This document shows positions 1 through 8,928 of a stretch of 64,000 bases of DNA, one piece after another. The translations under genes were made by a program, and so were the position numbers. Each line of letters starts with the position of its first letter. Position 1 is the first letter of the stretch. The notes under the pieces were generated by a model. It had not been told where the DNA came from, did no database searches, and saw only the letters and a program-made list of their open reading frames with translations. Origin of the DNA: Ruegeria sp. YS9 (GTDB taxonomy: Bacteria; Pseudomonadota; Alphaproteobacteria; Rhodobacterales; Rhodobacteraceae); contig NZ_CP102409.1 in NCBI RefSeq assembly GCF_024628725.1, positions 715,001 through 779,000 on the forward strand, written 5' to 3'.

Positions 1-4
1 CGAT

Positions 5-27
5 GGGGGGCAGACAGCCCCCCTTTG
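5..27. terminator. GC hairpin, possible terminator
   Basis: A perfect 7-bp G/C arm at 5-11 pairs with 17-23 around a 5-nt loop and is followed on the plus strand by TTT. It could end a plus-strand gene lying before the window, or follow the minus-strand aminotransferase that stops at 55. The T tract is short, so this is tentative. Confidence 0.45.
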
Positions 28-54
28 CTGTCCGGCCGGGCGGATAGGGATCAA

Positions 55-1164
55 TCAGCCCAACCGCGCAACCGCAAGCGCCTTGGGCAAAGCGGCGGCG
101 AACGCGTCCAGATCAGACGCCGGGCCACAACTTACCCGAATGCACCTGTTCTGCGGTGCCGCGAACGGCATTCGGGCAAAAATCCCCTGCGCCATCAGGG
201 CGTCCAGCACGGCCTTGGCAAAAACCCCGTCGCGCCCGCAGTCAATCGCTACGAAATTGGTGGCCGAAGACAGGACCGCCAATCCGTTTTCCCGGGCAAT
301 CGCGCCGATCCGCTCACGCGCCTCTGCGATCTGTGCTTGGATATGCTCCAGCCACGCGCCATCCTGCAAAGCCGCCAAAGCCCCGGCCTGCGCAGCGCGG
401 TTCATGCCGAAATGGTTGCGCACCTTGTTGAAGGCCGCGATCAGATCCGGCGTGCCCATGGCATAGCCAACCCGCGCACCCGCCATGCCATAGACCTTCG
501 AAAAGGTTCGCATCCGGATCACGCGCGGATCACCAGCACTCACAGGTGCAGCCGTCCCCTCGGGTGCACATTCCACATAGGCCTCATCCAGAACCAGCAG
601 GCACCCATCAGGCAAGGCATCCATGGCGGCCACGATGTCCGCGCCGGTATGCCAGCTGCCCATCGGATTGTCCGGATTGGCCAGATAGACCAGCTTGGCA
701 CCAACCTCAGCAGCCTTGGCAAACAGGGCCGAAGGATCCTCGTGGTCACCTGAATACGGCACCTTGTGAATCACCCCGCCGAACCCGGCCACATGATAGT
801 TGAAGGTCGGATACGCCCCATCCGAAGTGACAACGGCATCCCCGGGCCCGACGATCAGCCGCACCAGATAGCCCAAAAGCCCATCAATCCCTTCGCCCAC
901 GACGATATTTTCCGACGATATGCCATGATGGTCGGCCAAGGCATGACGCAGGTCATGGTTTTCGGGGTCGCCGTACATCCAGATATCTGACGCGGCTTGC
1001 GCCATGGCCTCGATCGCGCGGGGCGAGGGTCCGAAAATGCTCTCGTTGGCTCCCAATCGCGCAACAAATGGCGTGCCACGTTGACGCTCTTGCGTTTCGG
1101 GGCCCACAAAGGGCACGGTGGCGGGCAGGGTTTGGGCAAGCGGGGTGTATCGAGGTCCGGTCAT
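55..1164 (-). CDS. PLP-dependent aminotransferase, histidinol-phosphate aminotransferase-like
   Basis: Fold-type I, class I/II aminotransferase of the HisC/threonine-phosphate decarboxylase group, a cytosolic PLP enzyme. The ARLGANES substrate-loop motif near the N-terminus, YLANPDNPMG in the middle and the TFSKVYGMAGARVGY block with the PLP lysine (about residue 223) are all present. At 369 aa it is a normal length. I start it at the ATG at 1164 (MTGPRY); an in-frame ATG lies 6 codons upstream. It stands alone, with no his or cob genes nearby, so the substrate (histidinol phosphate, or another amino acid in a paralogous role) is not settled. The fold call is strong and the specific reaction is inferred. 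Confidence 0.85.
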   Translation of the reverse strand: MTGPRYTPLAQTLPATVPFVGPETQERQRGTPFVARLGANESIFGPSPRAIEAMAQAASDIWMYGDPENHDLRHALADHHGISSENIVVGEGIDGLLGYLVRLIVGPGDAVVTSDGAYPTFNYHVAGFGGVIHKVPYSGDHEDPSALFAKAAEVGAKLVYLANPDNPMGSWHTGADIVAAMDALPDGCLLVLDEAYVECAPEGTAAPVSAGDPRVIRMRTFSKVYGMAGARVGYAMGTPDLIAAFNKVRNHFGMNRAAQAGALAALQDGAWLEHIQAQIAEARERIGAIARENGLAVLSSATNFVAIDCGRDGVFAKAVLDALMAQGIFARMPFAAPQNRCIRVSCGPASDLDAFAAALPKALAVARLG

Positions 1165-1251
1165 GTCCGCAGATAACCCCAAGCCCGATCAATGAGCAAG
1201 CACGCACCATGTTTGGGCGCGCCGGAAAAGAGATTTGAAAAAGGAGCGCAG

Positions 1252-2322
1252 ATGCGCGTTTTCGTTGCCGTTATTCTCCTGGGCCTCGCCTATCTTCTAT
1301 TCTGGCCCGTCCCGGTTGAACCTGTTGCCGTCGAGTTGCCGGAAGATGCCGGATTCACTGGGGATTTCGTTGAAAATACAGCACTGGACGCAGCGCAGCT
1401 GATCCGCCTGCCGGGGGAAGAGATCGGCCCTGAAGACATCGCCGTCATGCCCGATGGAACGGTCTACACGACCAGTCTGTCAGGTACCCTTTACCGCATC
1501 GACGGGGCGGATCCGGTTACAGTTGACCAGCTTGGCGGGCGTCCGCTGGGCCTCAAGGCCGGACCGGATGGCGCGCTTTACATCGCCGACAGCTATCGGG
1601 GCGTGATGCGCTGGACCGGTCCGGGCACGTTGGACAGGGTGGTGAGTGACATCAACGGCGCGCCGGTGATCTACGCCAACCAGTTGGACGTGGCGCAGGA
1701 TGGCACGATTTACTTCTCGAATTCATCTGATCGCTTTGACCCGGAAACCATGGGCGGGACCAAACCGACCTCTGTCCTCAGCATCTGGGAACAGTCCGAT
1801 ACAGGTTACGTCGCGCGCCGCACTCCCGATGGCAGCACCCAGAAGATCGCCGAGGGGTTTGTCTATACCAACGGTGTCGCGCTTTCTCCTGACGAGGATT
1901 TTCTGCTGATCGCGGAAACAGGTCGCGCGCGCGTGCACAAGCTGTGGCTGACCGGACCAAAAGCAGGGCAACAAGAGATCCTGCTGGAAAACCTGCCCGG
2001 CTATCCCGACAACCTCGAGGCTCAGGGCGACGGCACCTATTGGATGGCCTTCGCCAGCCCGCGTGTCCCGTCCGAGGCACTGATGCCGTACCCGTTCCTG
2101 CGTAAGGTGATCTGGCGGTTGGGTCCGGCAGTACGCCCCGCGCCAATCCATCGCGGCATGATGGTGCAGTTCAACGGCGATGGTGCGATTCTGCGCACGC
2201 TACAGGACCCGCAAGGCCGCTTGGGCATCACGACCGGGGGCAAGATCGTGGGTGATCAGTTCTATGTCATGACCCTCGATTCCCCGTGGTTCGGACGAAT
2301 GCCTGTCGGCGAAATGCCCTGA
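1252..2322 (+). CDS. SMP-30/strictosidine synthase-like beta-propeller protein, membrane anchored
   Basis: A 356-aa protein with an N-terminal hydrophobic anchor (about residues 2-15, VFVAVILLGLAYLLF region) followed by a beta-propeller of the gluconolactonase/strictosidine-synthase-like type. The block GVALSPDEDFLLIAETGR is diagnostic, and YPDNLEAQGDGTYWMAF follows it, as in strictosidine synthase-like hydrolases. It is probably an extracytoplasmic lactonase or esterase; the substrate is unknown. The start at 1252 has an AAGGAG ribosome site about 6 nt upstream; a longer reading from 1192 lacks one. It is divergent from the aminotransferase and precedes the crotonase gene. Confidence 0.8.
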   Translation: MRVFVAVILLGLAYLLFWPVPVEPVAVELPEDAGFTGDFVENTALDAAQLIRLPGEEIGPEDIAVMPDGTVYTTSLSGTLYRIDGADPVTVDQLGGRPLGLKAGPDGALYIADSYRGVMRWTGPGTLDRVVSDINGAPVIYANQLDVAQDGTIYFSNSSDRFDPETMGGTKPTSVLSIWEQSDTGYVARRTPDGSTQKIAEGFVYTNGVALSPDEDFLLIAETGRARVHKLWLTGPKAGQQEILLENLPGYPDNLEAQGDGTYWMAFASPRVPSEALMPYPFLRKVIWRLGPAVRPAPIHRGMMVQFNGDGAILRTLQDPQGRLGITTGGKIVGDQFYVMTLDSPWFGRMPVGEMP

Positions 2323-2388
2323 CGTCGCAGTGGTATTCCGCATTCTGTCCGGGCATGTTTGCAGCAATAGAAATACCGGAGGTCCCCC

Positions 2389-3171
2389 ATGTCACGCGTA
2401 TCCGTTGCCTATCAAGACCACGTTGCCCATGTCACTCTGACCCGAGGCGACAAGATGAATGCGCTGGATGATGCGATGATCAAGGCGCTTCTGTCCGCCG
2501 GGCAAGAGGTCGCCGCGTCGGATGCCCGTGCCGTGGTCTTGTCTGGTGAAGGCAAAAGCTTTTGCGCCGGGCTCGACATGGCAAGCTTTGCCAAGATGGC
2601 CCATATGGACCCAACGGAATGGCTGATGACCCGCAGTCATGAAGACGCCAACGAGATGCAGGAGCTGGCGTTGATCTGGCGTCGCGTACCGGTTCCGGTG
2701 ATCTGCGCAATTCAGGGCGTGGCCTATGGCGGTGGCCTGCAAATCGCGCTGGGCGCGGATATCCGTATCGCGCATCCCGAGGCGAAACTGGCCGTGATGG
2801 AGATGAAATGGGGCATCATCCCCGACATGGGTGGCATGGTTCTGTTGCCTCGTCTGGTCCGGTCGGACGTATTGCGTCTGCTGACCTATACGGCCCGCCC
2901 GATCGGTGCGCCGCAGGCGGCCGATTGGGGCCTTGTCACGCAGCTGTCCGATGACCCGTTGACCGAGGCGCTTGCCATCGCCGAAAATATCGCCGGTCAA
3001 AGCCCTTCGGCCATCCGTGCCGCCAAGCGATTGATCGAAGTCGCCGAAACTCAGTCACGCGCTGACGTTCTGATGGCGGAATCGGCCGAGCAGGTGGAAT
3101 TGATCGGCAAGCCCGACCAGATGGAAGTTGTCATGGCGCAGATGCAGGGCCGCAAGCCCGTGTTCAAATGA
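2389..3171 (+). CDS. Enoyl-CoA hydratase/isomerase (crotonase) family protein
   Basis: A 260-aa crotonase-fold protein, full family length. The first oxyanion-hole motif SFCAGLDMASF (about residues 57-68) and the second, GVAYGGGLQIALGADIRIA (about 110-128), are intact. The usual catalytic glutamates are not clearly placed, so hydratase, isomerase or hydrolase activity on an acyl-CoA remains open. GGAGG sits directly upstream of the ATG at 2389. Its stop codon (3169-3171) directly abuts the stop of the convergent DUF1992 gene, leaving no intergenic base. Confidence 0.88.
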   Translation: MSRVSVAYQDHVAHVTLTRGDKMNALDDAMIKALLSAGQEVAASDARAVVLSGEGKSFCAGLDMASFAKMAHMDPTEWLMTRSHEDANEMQELALIWRRVPVPVICAIQGVAYGGGLQIALGADIRIAHPEAKLAVMEMKWGIIPDMGGMVLLPRLVRSDVLRLLTYTARPIGAPQAADWGLVTQLSDDPLTEALAIAENIAGQSPSAIRAAKRLIEVAETQSRADVLMAESAEQVELIGKPDQMEVVMAQMQGRKPVFK

Positions 3172-3504
3172 TCACCGCATGAAAGACCGCCGCGCGTCGC
3201 GGGCCATGTTGTAGCGCATCTCCAGATCGGCGATACGAGCCATGGCGGCCTTACGCTCGGCGGGGTCCGTCAGGGTCGCATAGTTCTGTCGCTCTGTGTC
3301 GAGCTGCTTTTTGATGGCGAATTCTTCCGGCAACACGCCTGCCTGCGCCATGATCCGATGGCCGGCGGCGGTGGCCGGATCGCTCAATGCCTCGGATGAC
3401 CGGTCAGGCAGCGGTTGGCCTTCGCCCTCGAGGCCCTGCAACTGACCCTCGGCCTGGGCTTTCTTGATCTGGCGTTCGACCAGTTTTCCCAGTGCACCAA
3501 ACAT
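3172..3504 (-). CDS. DUF1992 (DnaJC28-like) domain protein
   Basis: A 110-aa protein matching the conserved DUF1992 domain that in eukaryotes forms the C-terminal part of DNAJC28. Recognisable are the N-terminal helix LVERQIKKAQAEGQ, the short GLEGEGQPLP segment and a charged helical C-terminus. There is no J-domain. It is cytosolic and the function is unknown; the family is usually linked loosely to chaperone work. It is convergent with the crotonase gene and has only 37 nt between it and the upstream benE-like gene, so the two may be co-transcribed on the minus strand. Confidence 0.8.
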   Translation of the reverse strand: MFGALGKLVERQIKKAQAEGQLQGLEGEGQPLPDRSSEALSDPATAAGHRIMAQAGVLPEEFAIKKQLDTERQNYATLTDPAERKAAMARIADLEMRYNMARDARRSFMR

Positions 3505-3543
3505 GCCACCATCATACGTGACCCGCAGGGAGGTTGAAACCGG

Positions 3544-4707
3544 CTATCTGACGCGTTGCGCAACCAGATAGGCGGTGCCACCCGCCAACAGACCCCAGAC
3601 AGCCGCGCCGAGTCCAAACGCGGTAATGCCGGATGCGGTGATGGCAAAGGTCAGGATGGCCGCTTCGCGTTCGGCCGGAACTTCCAGCGCGGCGGATGTG
3701 GCATTGGCCATCACCCCGATCAGCGCAACACCGGTCAGCGTGCCCATCAACAGTGGATCGGCATGAATTGCGAACCCGGTGATTGCCACGGCGAACACCC
3801 CGAACAGGCAATAGAATACCCCACCCATCACCGCGGACCAGTAGCGTTGTTCGGGGTCTGGATGGCTGTCTTCGTTGGAACACATCGCAGCGGTGATCGC
3901 CGCAAGGCAGGTGGCTGGGGCACCGAACGGAGAAGACAAGATGCTGGAAATGCCTACGGCCGAGAACAGCTTGCCTGTCTGCGGCGCGTAGCCAAAGCTG
4001 CGGATCACCGCGATTCCGGGGATGTTCTGGGTCGCCATCGTGACGATGAACAGCGGCACGGCAATCCCGATGACCGAAGCCACAGAGAAGCCGGGCGTGG
4101 TCCAGACCGGAGCCGCGATCCATTTCGTCGGTGTCAGGGACGCGTCCCCGGCGTTCAGAACCACGACGACGGCTGCAGCAACAACCGCAGCCGGAACGGC
4201 AAACAGGCGGTTGATCCGGCCGGCGATGAACCATGTCAGGATCACAGGCAAGGCTTGCCATGGCATCTCGACCGCCGCCTGAAAGGGCAGGATACAGAGC
4301 GGCAGCAACACGCCCCCCAACATGGCCTGCGCCAGAGTCGTCGGTATCGCCGCAGCCAACCGCCCCAAAGGTCGCCAGAGCCCGGCCAACACAGTCAAAG
4401 CCCCTGCGCAAAGGAACGCGCCGGTCGCTTCGGCAAACCCCAATGCGGGTGTGGCGGAAACCGCCAGCAGGGCCGCACCCGGCGTGGACCAGGCCACGCT
4501 GATCGGCTGTCGGTACCACAGGCTCAGCACGATGGCGGTCAGGCCCATGGCGATCGCCGCCATCATCAATCCGGACGCCGCCTGCGCCGGGGATGCCCCC
4601 ATCGCCGCCAATCCCTGCAATACAATCGGGAAAGAGCTGAAGAAGCCGACGATTGCCACAACCAGCCCGGTCGAGACTGTCTGGAGCGGTGGGGCTTTGT
4701 GCGTCAT
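3544..4707 (-). CDS. BenE family benzoate/H+ symporter-like permease
   Basis: A 387-aa inner-membrane protein with about 12 hydrophobic segments. Family features include the N-terminal GFFSSFPIVLQGLAAMG, SVAWSTPGAALLA, QNIPGIAVIRSFGY and the SSPFGAPATCLAAITAAMC block. Members import benzoate or related aromatics by proton symport; no benzoate catabolic genes are nearby, so the substrate is not proven. The ATG at 4707 is chosen because a GAGG lies upstream and the preceding 25 codons encode a non-hydrophobic, unrelated extension. Confidence 0.88.
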   Translation of the reverse strand: MTHKAPPLQTVSTGLVVAIVGFFSSFPIVLQGLAAMGASPAQAASGLMMAAIAMGLTAIVLSLWYRQPISVAWSTPGAALLAVSATPALGFAEATGAFLCAGALTVLAGLWRPLGRLAAAIPTTLAQAMLGGVLLPLCILPFQAAVEMPWQALPVILTWFIAGRINRLFAVPAAVVAAAVVVVLNAGDASLTPTKWIAAPVWTTPGFSVASVIGIAVPLFIVTMATQNIPGIAVIRSFGYAPQTGKLFSAVGISSILSSPFGAPATCLAAITAAMCSNEDSHPDPEQRYWSAVMGGVFYCLFGVFAVAITGFAIHADPLLMGTLTGVALIGVMANATSAALEVPAEREAAILTFAITASGITAFGLGAAVWGLLAGGTAYLVAQRVR

Positions 4708-4777
4708 GACGGCCTCGGAATTATGTGTTCGCTGATTGCTAACAAGCGGGGGCAGGGTCGGGCAAGGTCCCATCGCG

Positions 4778-4814
4778 CACAAGAAAACCCCGCCGTTGTG
4801 GTCGCGACGGGGTT
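4778..4814 (-). terminator. Intrinsic terminator of valS
   Basis: Inverted repeat with arms 4786-4795 and 4805-4814 (10 bp, one mismatch, 9-nt loop). Read on the minus strand it is followed by TTTTCTT, which fits a rho-independent terminator just downstream of valS. Confidence 0.7.
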
Positions 4815-4822
4815 CTGGATTT

Positions 4823-4848
4823 GAGTATTTGGAAAAAGATGAAGATCA
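4823..4848 (-). repeat. Dispersed 3'-end repeat starting at the valS stop codon
   Basis: On the minus strand this 26-nt unit begins with the valS stop TGA, continues TCTTCATC and ends AAATACTC. The same unit follows the argD stop at 17066-17091 with one mismatch, and 24 nt of it occur exactly inside valS (7306-7329). It resembles a short intergenic repeat common in Rhodobacterales genomes. Confidence 0.75.
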
Positions 4849-7800
4849 GGCGATTTCGGTCAGTCGAGCAAGCGCCTCGTTCAGTTTCGCTTCTTCCTCT
4901 TCGCGGGCGGCGAGGTTGGCTTTGGCCTCTTCCACGACCTCTGCGGGCGCCGAGGCCACGAATTTCGGGTTGTTCAGACGGCCGCGCAGGCCGCCCAGTT
5001 CCTTGGCCAGCTTGGCCCTGGCCTTTTCCAGCCGTTCCTTTTCCGCGCCGATGTCGATGATATCCGCCAGCGGCAGGCCAAAGGAGGCTCCGGGGGCGGC
5101 AATCGAGATCGTGCCCTTGGGCAGTTCATCCGCTTTGGTCAGGCTGTCGATCCGCGCCAACCGCTTTATCAGCGCCTCGTTTCGGTCCCAGGCGGCCTGG
5201 CCGTGGGCGTCGATCTCGGTCACCAGCATCGGCACATAAAGACCAGCCGGAACGCGCATCTGGGCGCGGGCCGAGCGGGTGTTCTCGATCACCGAGATAA
5301 CCCAGTTCATCTCGCGATCCGCGTCGGCATCGACCAGATCGGCGGCGGCATAGGTTGGCCAGTCGGCATGCACCAGCATTTTGGCGCGGCTGCCCGTCAG
5401 GCCCCACAGTTCCTCGGTGATGAAGGGCATGATCGGGTGCAGCAGGACCATGCACTGGTCCAGAACCCAGCGCATTGTGGCGCGGGTCTCGGCCTGGGCC
5501 TCGGCGTCGTCGCCTTGCAGCAGTGGCTTGGACAGTTCCACGTACCAGTCACAGACCTTGCCCCAGACGAAAGCATAGAGCCCGTTGGCGGCATCGTTGA
5601 AGCGATAGCTGTCCAGCGCCGCGTCGACCTCTTCGCGCACGCGGGCGGTTTCACCGATGATCCAGCGGTTGACGGCGGCCTTGGGCTTCAGGTCAGCCAC
5701 GTCCAGTTGCGGCACTGCGTCGGTGAAGACCTCGTTCATTTCGGCAAAGCGGACGGCGTTCCACAGCTTGGTGCCGAAGTTGCGATAGCCGGTGATACGT
5801 TCGCGCGACAGTTTCAGCACGCCGCCGATGGCCGCCATCGAGGCGTTGGTAAAGCGCAGCGCGTCGGCGCCGAACTCGTCCACGATTTCCAGCGGGTCGA
5901 TGACGTTGCCGGTGGTCTTGGACATCTTCTTGCCCTTCTCGTCGCGGACGAGCTGGTGCAGATAGACGGTGTGGAACGGGACCTGATCGACCACGGCCAA
6001 TTGCATCATCATCATCCGGGCGACCCAGAAGAACAGGATGTCAAAACCGGTGATCAGGACATCGGTGGGGAAGTAGCGCTGCAACTCCTCGGTCTGTTCG
6101 GGCCAGCCCAGCGTGCCGATGGGCCAGAGGCCGGAGGAGAACCAGGTATCCAGCACATCCGGGTCGCGCCAAACCGGATAGACCAGCTTGGTCGGATCCT
6201 GATCAACGGCGTACTGCGCCAGGCTTTCGGCGAACCGATGGATCGCCTCCTGCTTGTCGGCGACTTCGATCACGGTCGCGTGGCTCAGAGGGCTGGGAAT
6301 GTCCGCATTGTCGTCAAGGAACTTTTCGGTAACGGCCTCAAAGCTCGCGGCACATTCCATGACATTGCCACGGTGCAGCATGCCGCCTTCGTTCAGCAAC
6401 CGGCCCAATTCAACCAGATCAAGGTCGCCATCATTCTCATCGTCAATGAAGTCTTCCGCGGACAGGTCGAGACCATACCAAACCGGAATCTGATGTCCCC
6501 ACCACAGCTGGCGGCTGATGCACCAGGGCTCGATATTTTCCAGCCAGTGGTAATAGGTCTTCTCGCCCGACTCGGGGATGATCTTGACCGTGCCGTCCTT
6601 GACCGCGTCCAGCGCGGGGCCGACGACCTTTTCGGCATCCACGAACCACTGATCGGTGAACATCGGCTCGATCACCACCTTCGACCGGTCGCCGAAGGGC
6701 TGCATGATCGGTTTGCTCTCGACCAGCGGCACCAATTTGTCGGCCCCTTCCTGATCCGGCTTCAAAGCGGTCGAGCCCAGACGCGGATCATCCGCGCGGG
6801 TCATCACGGCCAGACCATCAGCCGTGATCTCTTCCACCACCTTGGCCCGCGCTTCGAACCGGTCGAGGCCGCGAAGATGATCCGGCACCAGATTGATCGC
6901 GTCGATTTCGTTCTCGGTGAAGGCGCGGCCGCGCGCGTATTCCTGTGCCTTGCCTGCCTCGTCTGCGTAAGGGGCTCCATCGGCCCGCATCGCGCCCTTG
7001 GTGTCCATCAGGCGATACATCGGAATACCGCCGCGTTTGGCGACCATGTTGTCGTTGAAGTCATGCGCGCCGGTGATCTTCACCGCGCCCGAGCCGAAAT
7101 TCGGATCGGGGTAGTCATCGGTGATGATCGGGATCTGGCGGCGATGCTCTTTCGGACCAACCGGGATTTCGCACAGCTTGCCGACGATCGGCGCATAGCG
7201 TTCGTCCGTGGGGTGCACCGCAACCGCGCCGTCGCCCAGCATGGTTTCGGGGCGGGTCGTGGCGATCGAAATATAATCACGCTCCTCGCGGAAGATCACA
7301 TTCCCATCTTCATCTTTTTCCAAATACTCATATGTCTCACCGCCTGCCAAAGGGTATTTGAAGTGCCACATATGGCCGGCGACTTCGATATTCTCGACCT
7401 CGAGGTCCGATATCGCGGTTTCGAAATGCGGATCCCAGTTGACCAGCCGCTTGCCGCGGTAGATCAGGCCTTTGTCGTACATGTCGACAAAAACCTTGAT
7501 CACCGCGTCGTGGAAGTTGGGGCTGTTTTCGTGGCCCGTGCGCGGATCGCCCGCCGCACCGGCCATGGTAAATGCGTTGCGCGACCAGTCACAGGAAGAG
7601 CCGAGGCGCTTCAGCTGCTCGATGATGGTGCCGCCGTATTCACCCTTCCATTCCCAGACTTTCTCCAGAAACTTTTCGCGACCCAATTCGTTGCGGCTGG
7701 GTTGTTGGGTGGCGGCCAGCATCTTCTCGACCTGCATCTGGGTTGCGATGCCGGCGTGGTCCTGCCCGGGCTGCCACAACGTGTCAAAGCCACGCATCCG

Positions 7801-8001
7801 GTGCCAGCGTATCAGGATGTCCTGTAGAGTGTTGTTGAACGCATGGCCCACATGCAGCGCACCGGTCACGTTCGGCGGCGGGATCATGATGCAAAAGCTC
7901 TCGTCGCGCGATTTGTTCGCGCCTGCCTTGAAGGCTCCGGCCTGTTCCCAGGCCTCATAAATGCGGGCCTCGGCCTCGGCCGCGTTGAATGTCTTTTCCA
8001 T
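4846..8001 (-). CDS. valS: Valyl-tRNA synthetase
   Basis: Class Ia aminoacyl-tRNA synthetase that charges tRNA-Val in the cytosol and edits mischarged threonine. The HIGH signature appears as HVGHAF after PPNVTGAL near the N-terminus, the editing domain has the [10 protein letters not shown] block, and the KMSKS loop reads [11 protein letters not shown]-terminal anticodon-binding region and the final coiled-coil arm ([15 protein letters not shown]) are present. At 1051 aa it is about 100 aa longer than the E. coli enzyme. Part of the excess is a charged insert before the editing motif ([10 protein letters not shown]...), and this insert is encoded by the dispersed 24-nt repeat found elsewhere in the window. 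The start may be the ATG at 8007 or at 8001. Confidence 0.97.
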   Translation of the reverse strand: MEKTFNAAEAEARIYEAWEQAGAFKAGANKSRDESFCIMIPPPNVTGALHVGHAFNNTLQDILIRWHRMRGFDTLWQPGQDHAGIATQMQVEKMLAATQQPSRNELGREKFLEKVWEWKGEYGGTIIEQLKRLGSSCDWSRNAFTMAGAAGDPRTGHENSPNFHDAVIKVFVDMYDKGLIYRGKRLVNWDPHFETAISDLEVENIEVAGHMWHFKYPLAGGETYEYLEKDEDGNVIFREERDYISIATTRPETMLGDGAVAVHPTDERYAPIVGKLCEIPVGPKEHRRQIPIITDDYPDPNFGSGAVKITGAHDFNDNMVAKRGGIPMYRLMDTKGAMRADGAPYADEAGKAQEYARGRAFTENEIDAINLVPDHLRGLDRFEARAKVVEEITADGLAVMTRADDPRLGSTALKPDQEGADKLVPLVESKPIMQPFGDRSKVVIEPMFTDQWFVDAEKVVGPALDAVKDGTVKIIPESGEKTYYHWLENIEPWCISRQLWWGHQIPVWYGLDLSAEDFIDDENDGDLDLVELGRLLNEGGMLHRGNVMECAASFEAVTEKFLDDNADIPSPLSHATVIEVADKQEAIHRFAESLAQYAVDQDPTKLVYPVWRDPDVLDTWFSSGLWPIGTLGWPEQTEELQRYFPTDVLITGFDILFFWVARMMMMQLAVVDQVPFHTVYLHQLVRDEKGKKMSKTTGNVIDPLEIVDEFGADALRFTNASMAAIGGVLKLSRERITGYRNFGTKLWNAVRFAEMNEVFTDAVPQLDVADLKPKAAVNRWIIGETARVREEVDAALDSYRFNDAANGLYAFVWGKVCDWYVELSKPLLQGDDAEAQAETRATMRWVLDQCMVLLHPIMPFITEELWGLTGSRAKMLVHADWPTYAAADLVDADADREMNWVISVIENTRSARAQMRVPAGLYVPMLVTEIDAHGQAAWDRNEALIKRLARIDSLTKADELPKGTISIAAPGASFGLPLADIIDIGAEKERLEKARAKLAKELGGLRGRLNNPKFVASAPAEVVEEAKANLAAREEEEAKLNEALARLTEIA
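7306..7329 (-). repeat. Copy of the dispersed repeat inside valS
   Basis: Exact 24-nt match (reverse complement) to 4823-4846. In valS it encodes EYLEKDED in the region just before the editing-domain motif. See the copy at the valS stop and the near-identical one at the argD stop. Confidence 0.75.
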
Positions 8002-8086
8002 CGCCATTGGATGCGTCCTGCGTCAACAAATTCGGGTCAGCGCCTGCAATAGCGAATGCGCGCGGCAAGGGGAAGGCCTAGTGCGC

Positions 8087-8815
8087 CTAAGCCATACCAA
8101 AGCGCGCCTTGAAATAGGCGTCAACGCGTTGATAGGCGGGTTCGTGGAAATCCAGCGTCAACAGCGAATGATCCTTGCCGGGATATTCGACCGTTTCCAG
8201 TAGATCGCCGAACGCCTGTTCAAGCGCCCGCATCAGTTTCTTGGGGGCAAGCCTGTCTTCTGAATACCGCATCGCCAGGCCGGGGCCTTTCGCGGCCATA
8301 CCCGCAGAGGCCGCGCCGATGTCTTCAGCGCTCATGTGCAGATGGCGGCCCCCGAGGATCGGCAGCGCAGTTTGGCTGGCTACCCCGCCCAGAACGGCGT
8401 CTTCGGCCATGAGGGTAAGGGCGAAACTGCCGGTCAGGCACATGCCGATGACGCCTACACCGGCGCTGTTTTCGCACTGCTTGATTTCACGGGTCAGGGC
8501 GCGCATCCATCCTGCAACGGGGCTCTGCCTGCCACGGGCGAAAATGCTGAACTCGCGCCGCACGCAGAACAACCGGGCCATGTTCTTTGCCATTTCAACC
8601 TTGCCATAGGTTCCAAACAAATGAGGCAGGTAGACGCGAAAGCCGGATGCGTTGAGCTTTGCGGACAACGCCAGCGTTTCTGGCCCGATCCCTGGCAGTT
8701 CCTGAAGGATCAGGATCGGTGGGCCTTCACCGCCGACATAAACGTCATGTGTGGTCGTCTGCCCGCTGGTCATCGGGGCAGAGAAGGGAAAAACGGTATC
8801 ATGCGCCCAGCTCAT
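8087..8815 (-). CDS. Dienelactone hydrolase family protein
   Basis: A 242-aa alpha/beta hydrolase of the dienelactone hydrolase type. The nucleophile elbow reads GMCLTG, with cysteine in place of serine, as is typical for dienelactone hydrolases (about residue 125). The histidine near the C-terminus lies in GKDHSLLT, and EIKQCENSAGVGVIG precedes the elbow. No signal peptide is visible, so it is cytosolic. The true substrate is unknown, because no chlorocatechol or beta-ketoadipate genes are adjacent. It is divergent from the CoxL-like gene with a gap of about 113 nt that probably carries both promoters. Confidence 0.85.
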   Translation of the reverse strand: MSWAHDTVFPFSAPMTSGQTTTHDVYVGGEGPPILILQELPGIGPETLALSAKLNASGFRVYLPHLFGTYGKVEMAKNMARLFCVRREFSIFARGRQSPVAGWMRALTREIKQCENSAGVGVIGMCLTGSFALTLMAEDAVLGGVASQTALPILGGRHLHMSAEDIGAASAGMAAKGPGLAMRYSEDRLAPKKLMRALEQAFGDLLETVEYPGKDHSLLTLDFHEPAYQRVDAYFKARFGMA

Positions 8816-8928
8816 GGCCCAAGGCTATCCGAACACCCTTTGCGCGCAAACGAATTTCGGTGAACCCCGCTGGACATCGCCGGGTCGCGGGCTAGGCTCG
8901 CCCCTGATATCGCGCAGGAGGGCCACCC

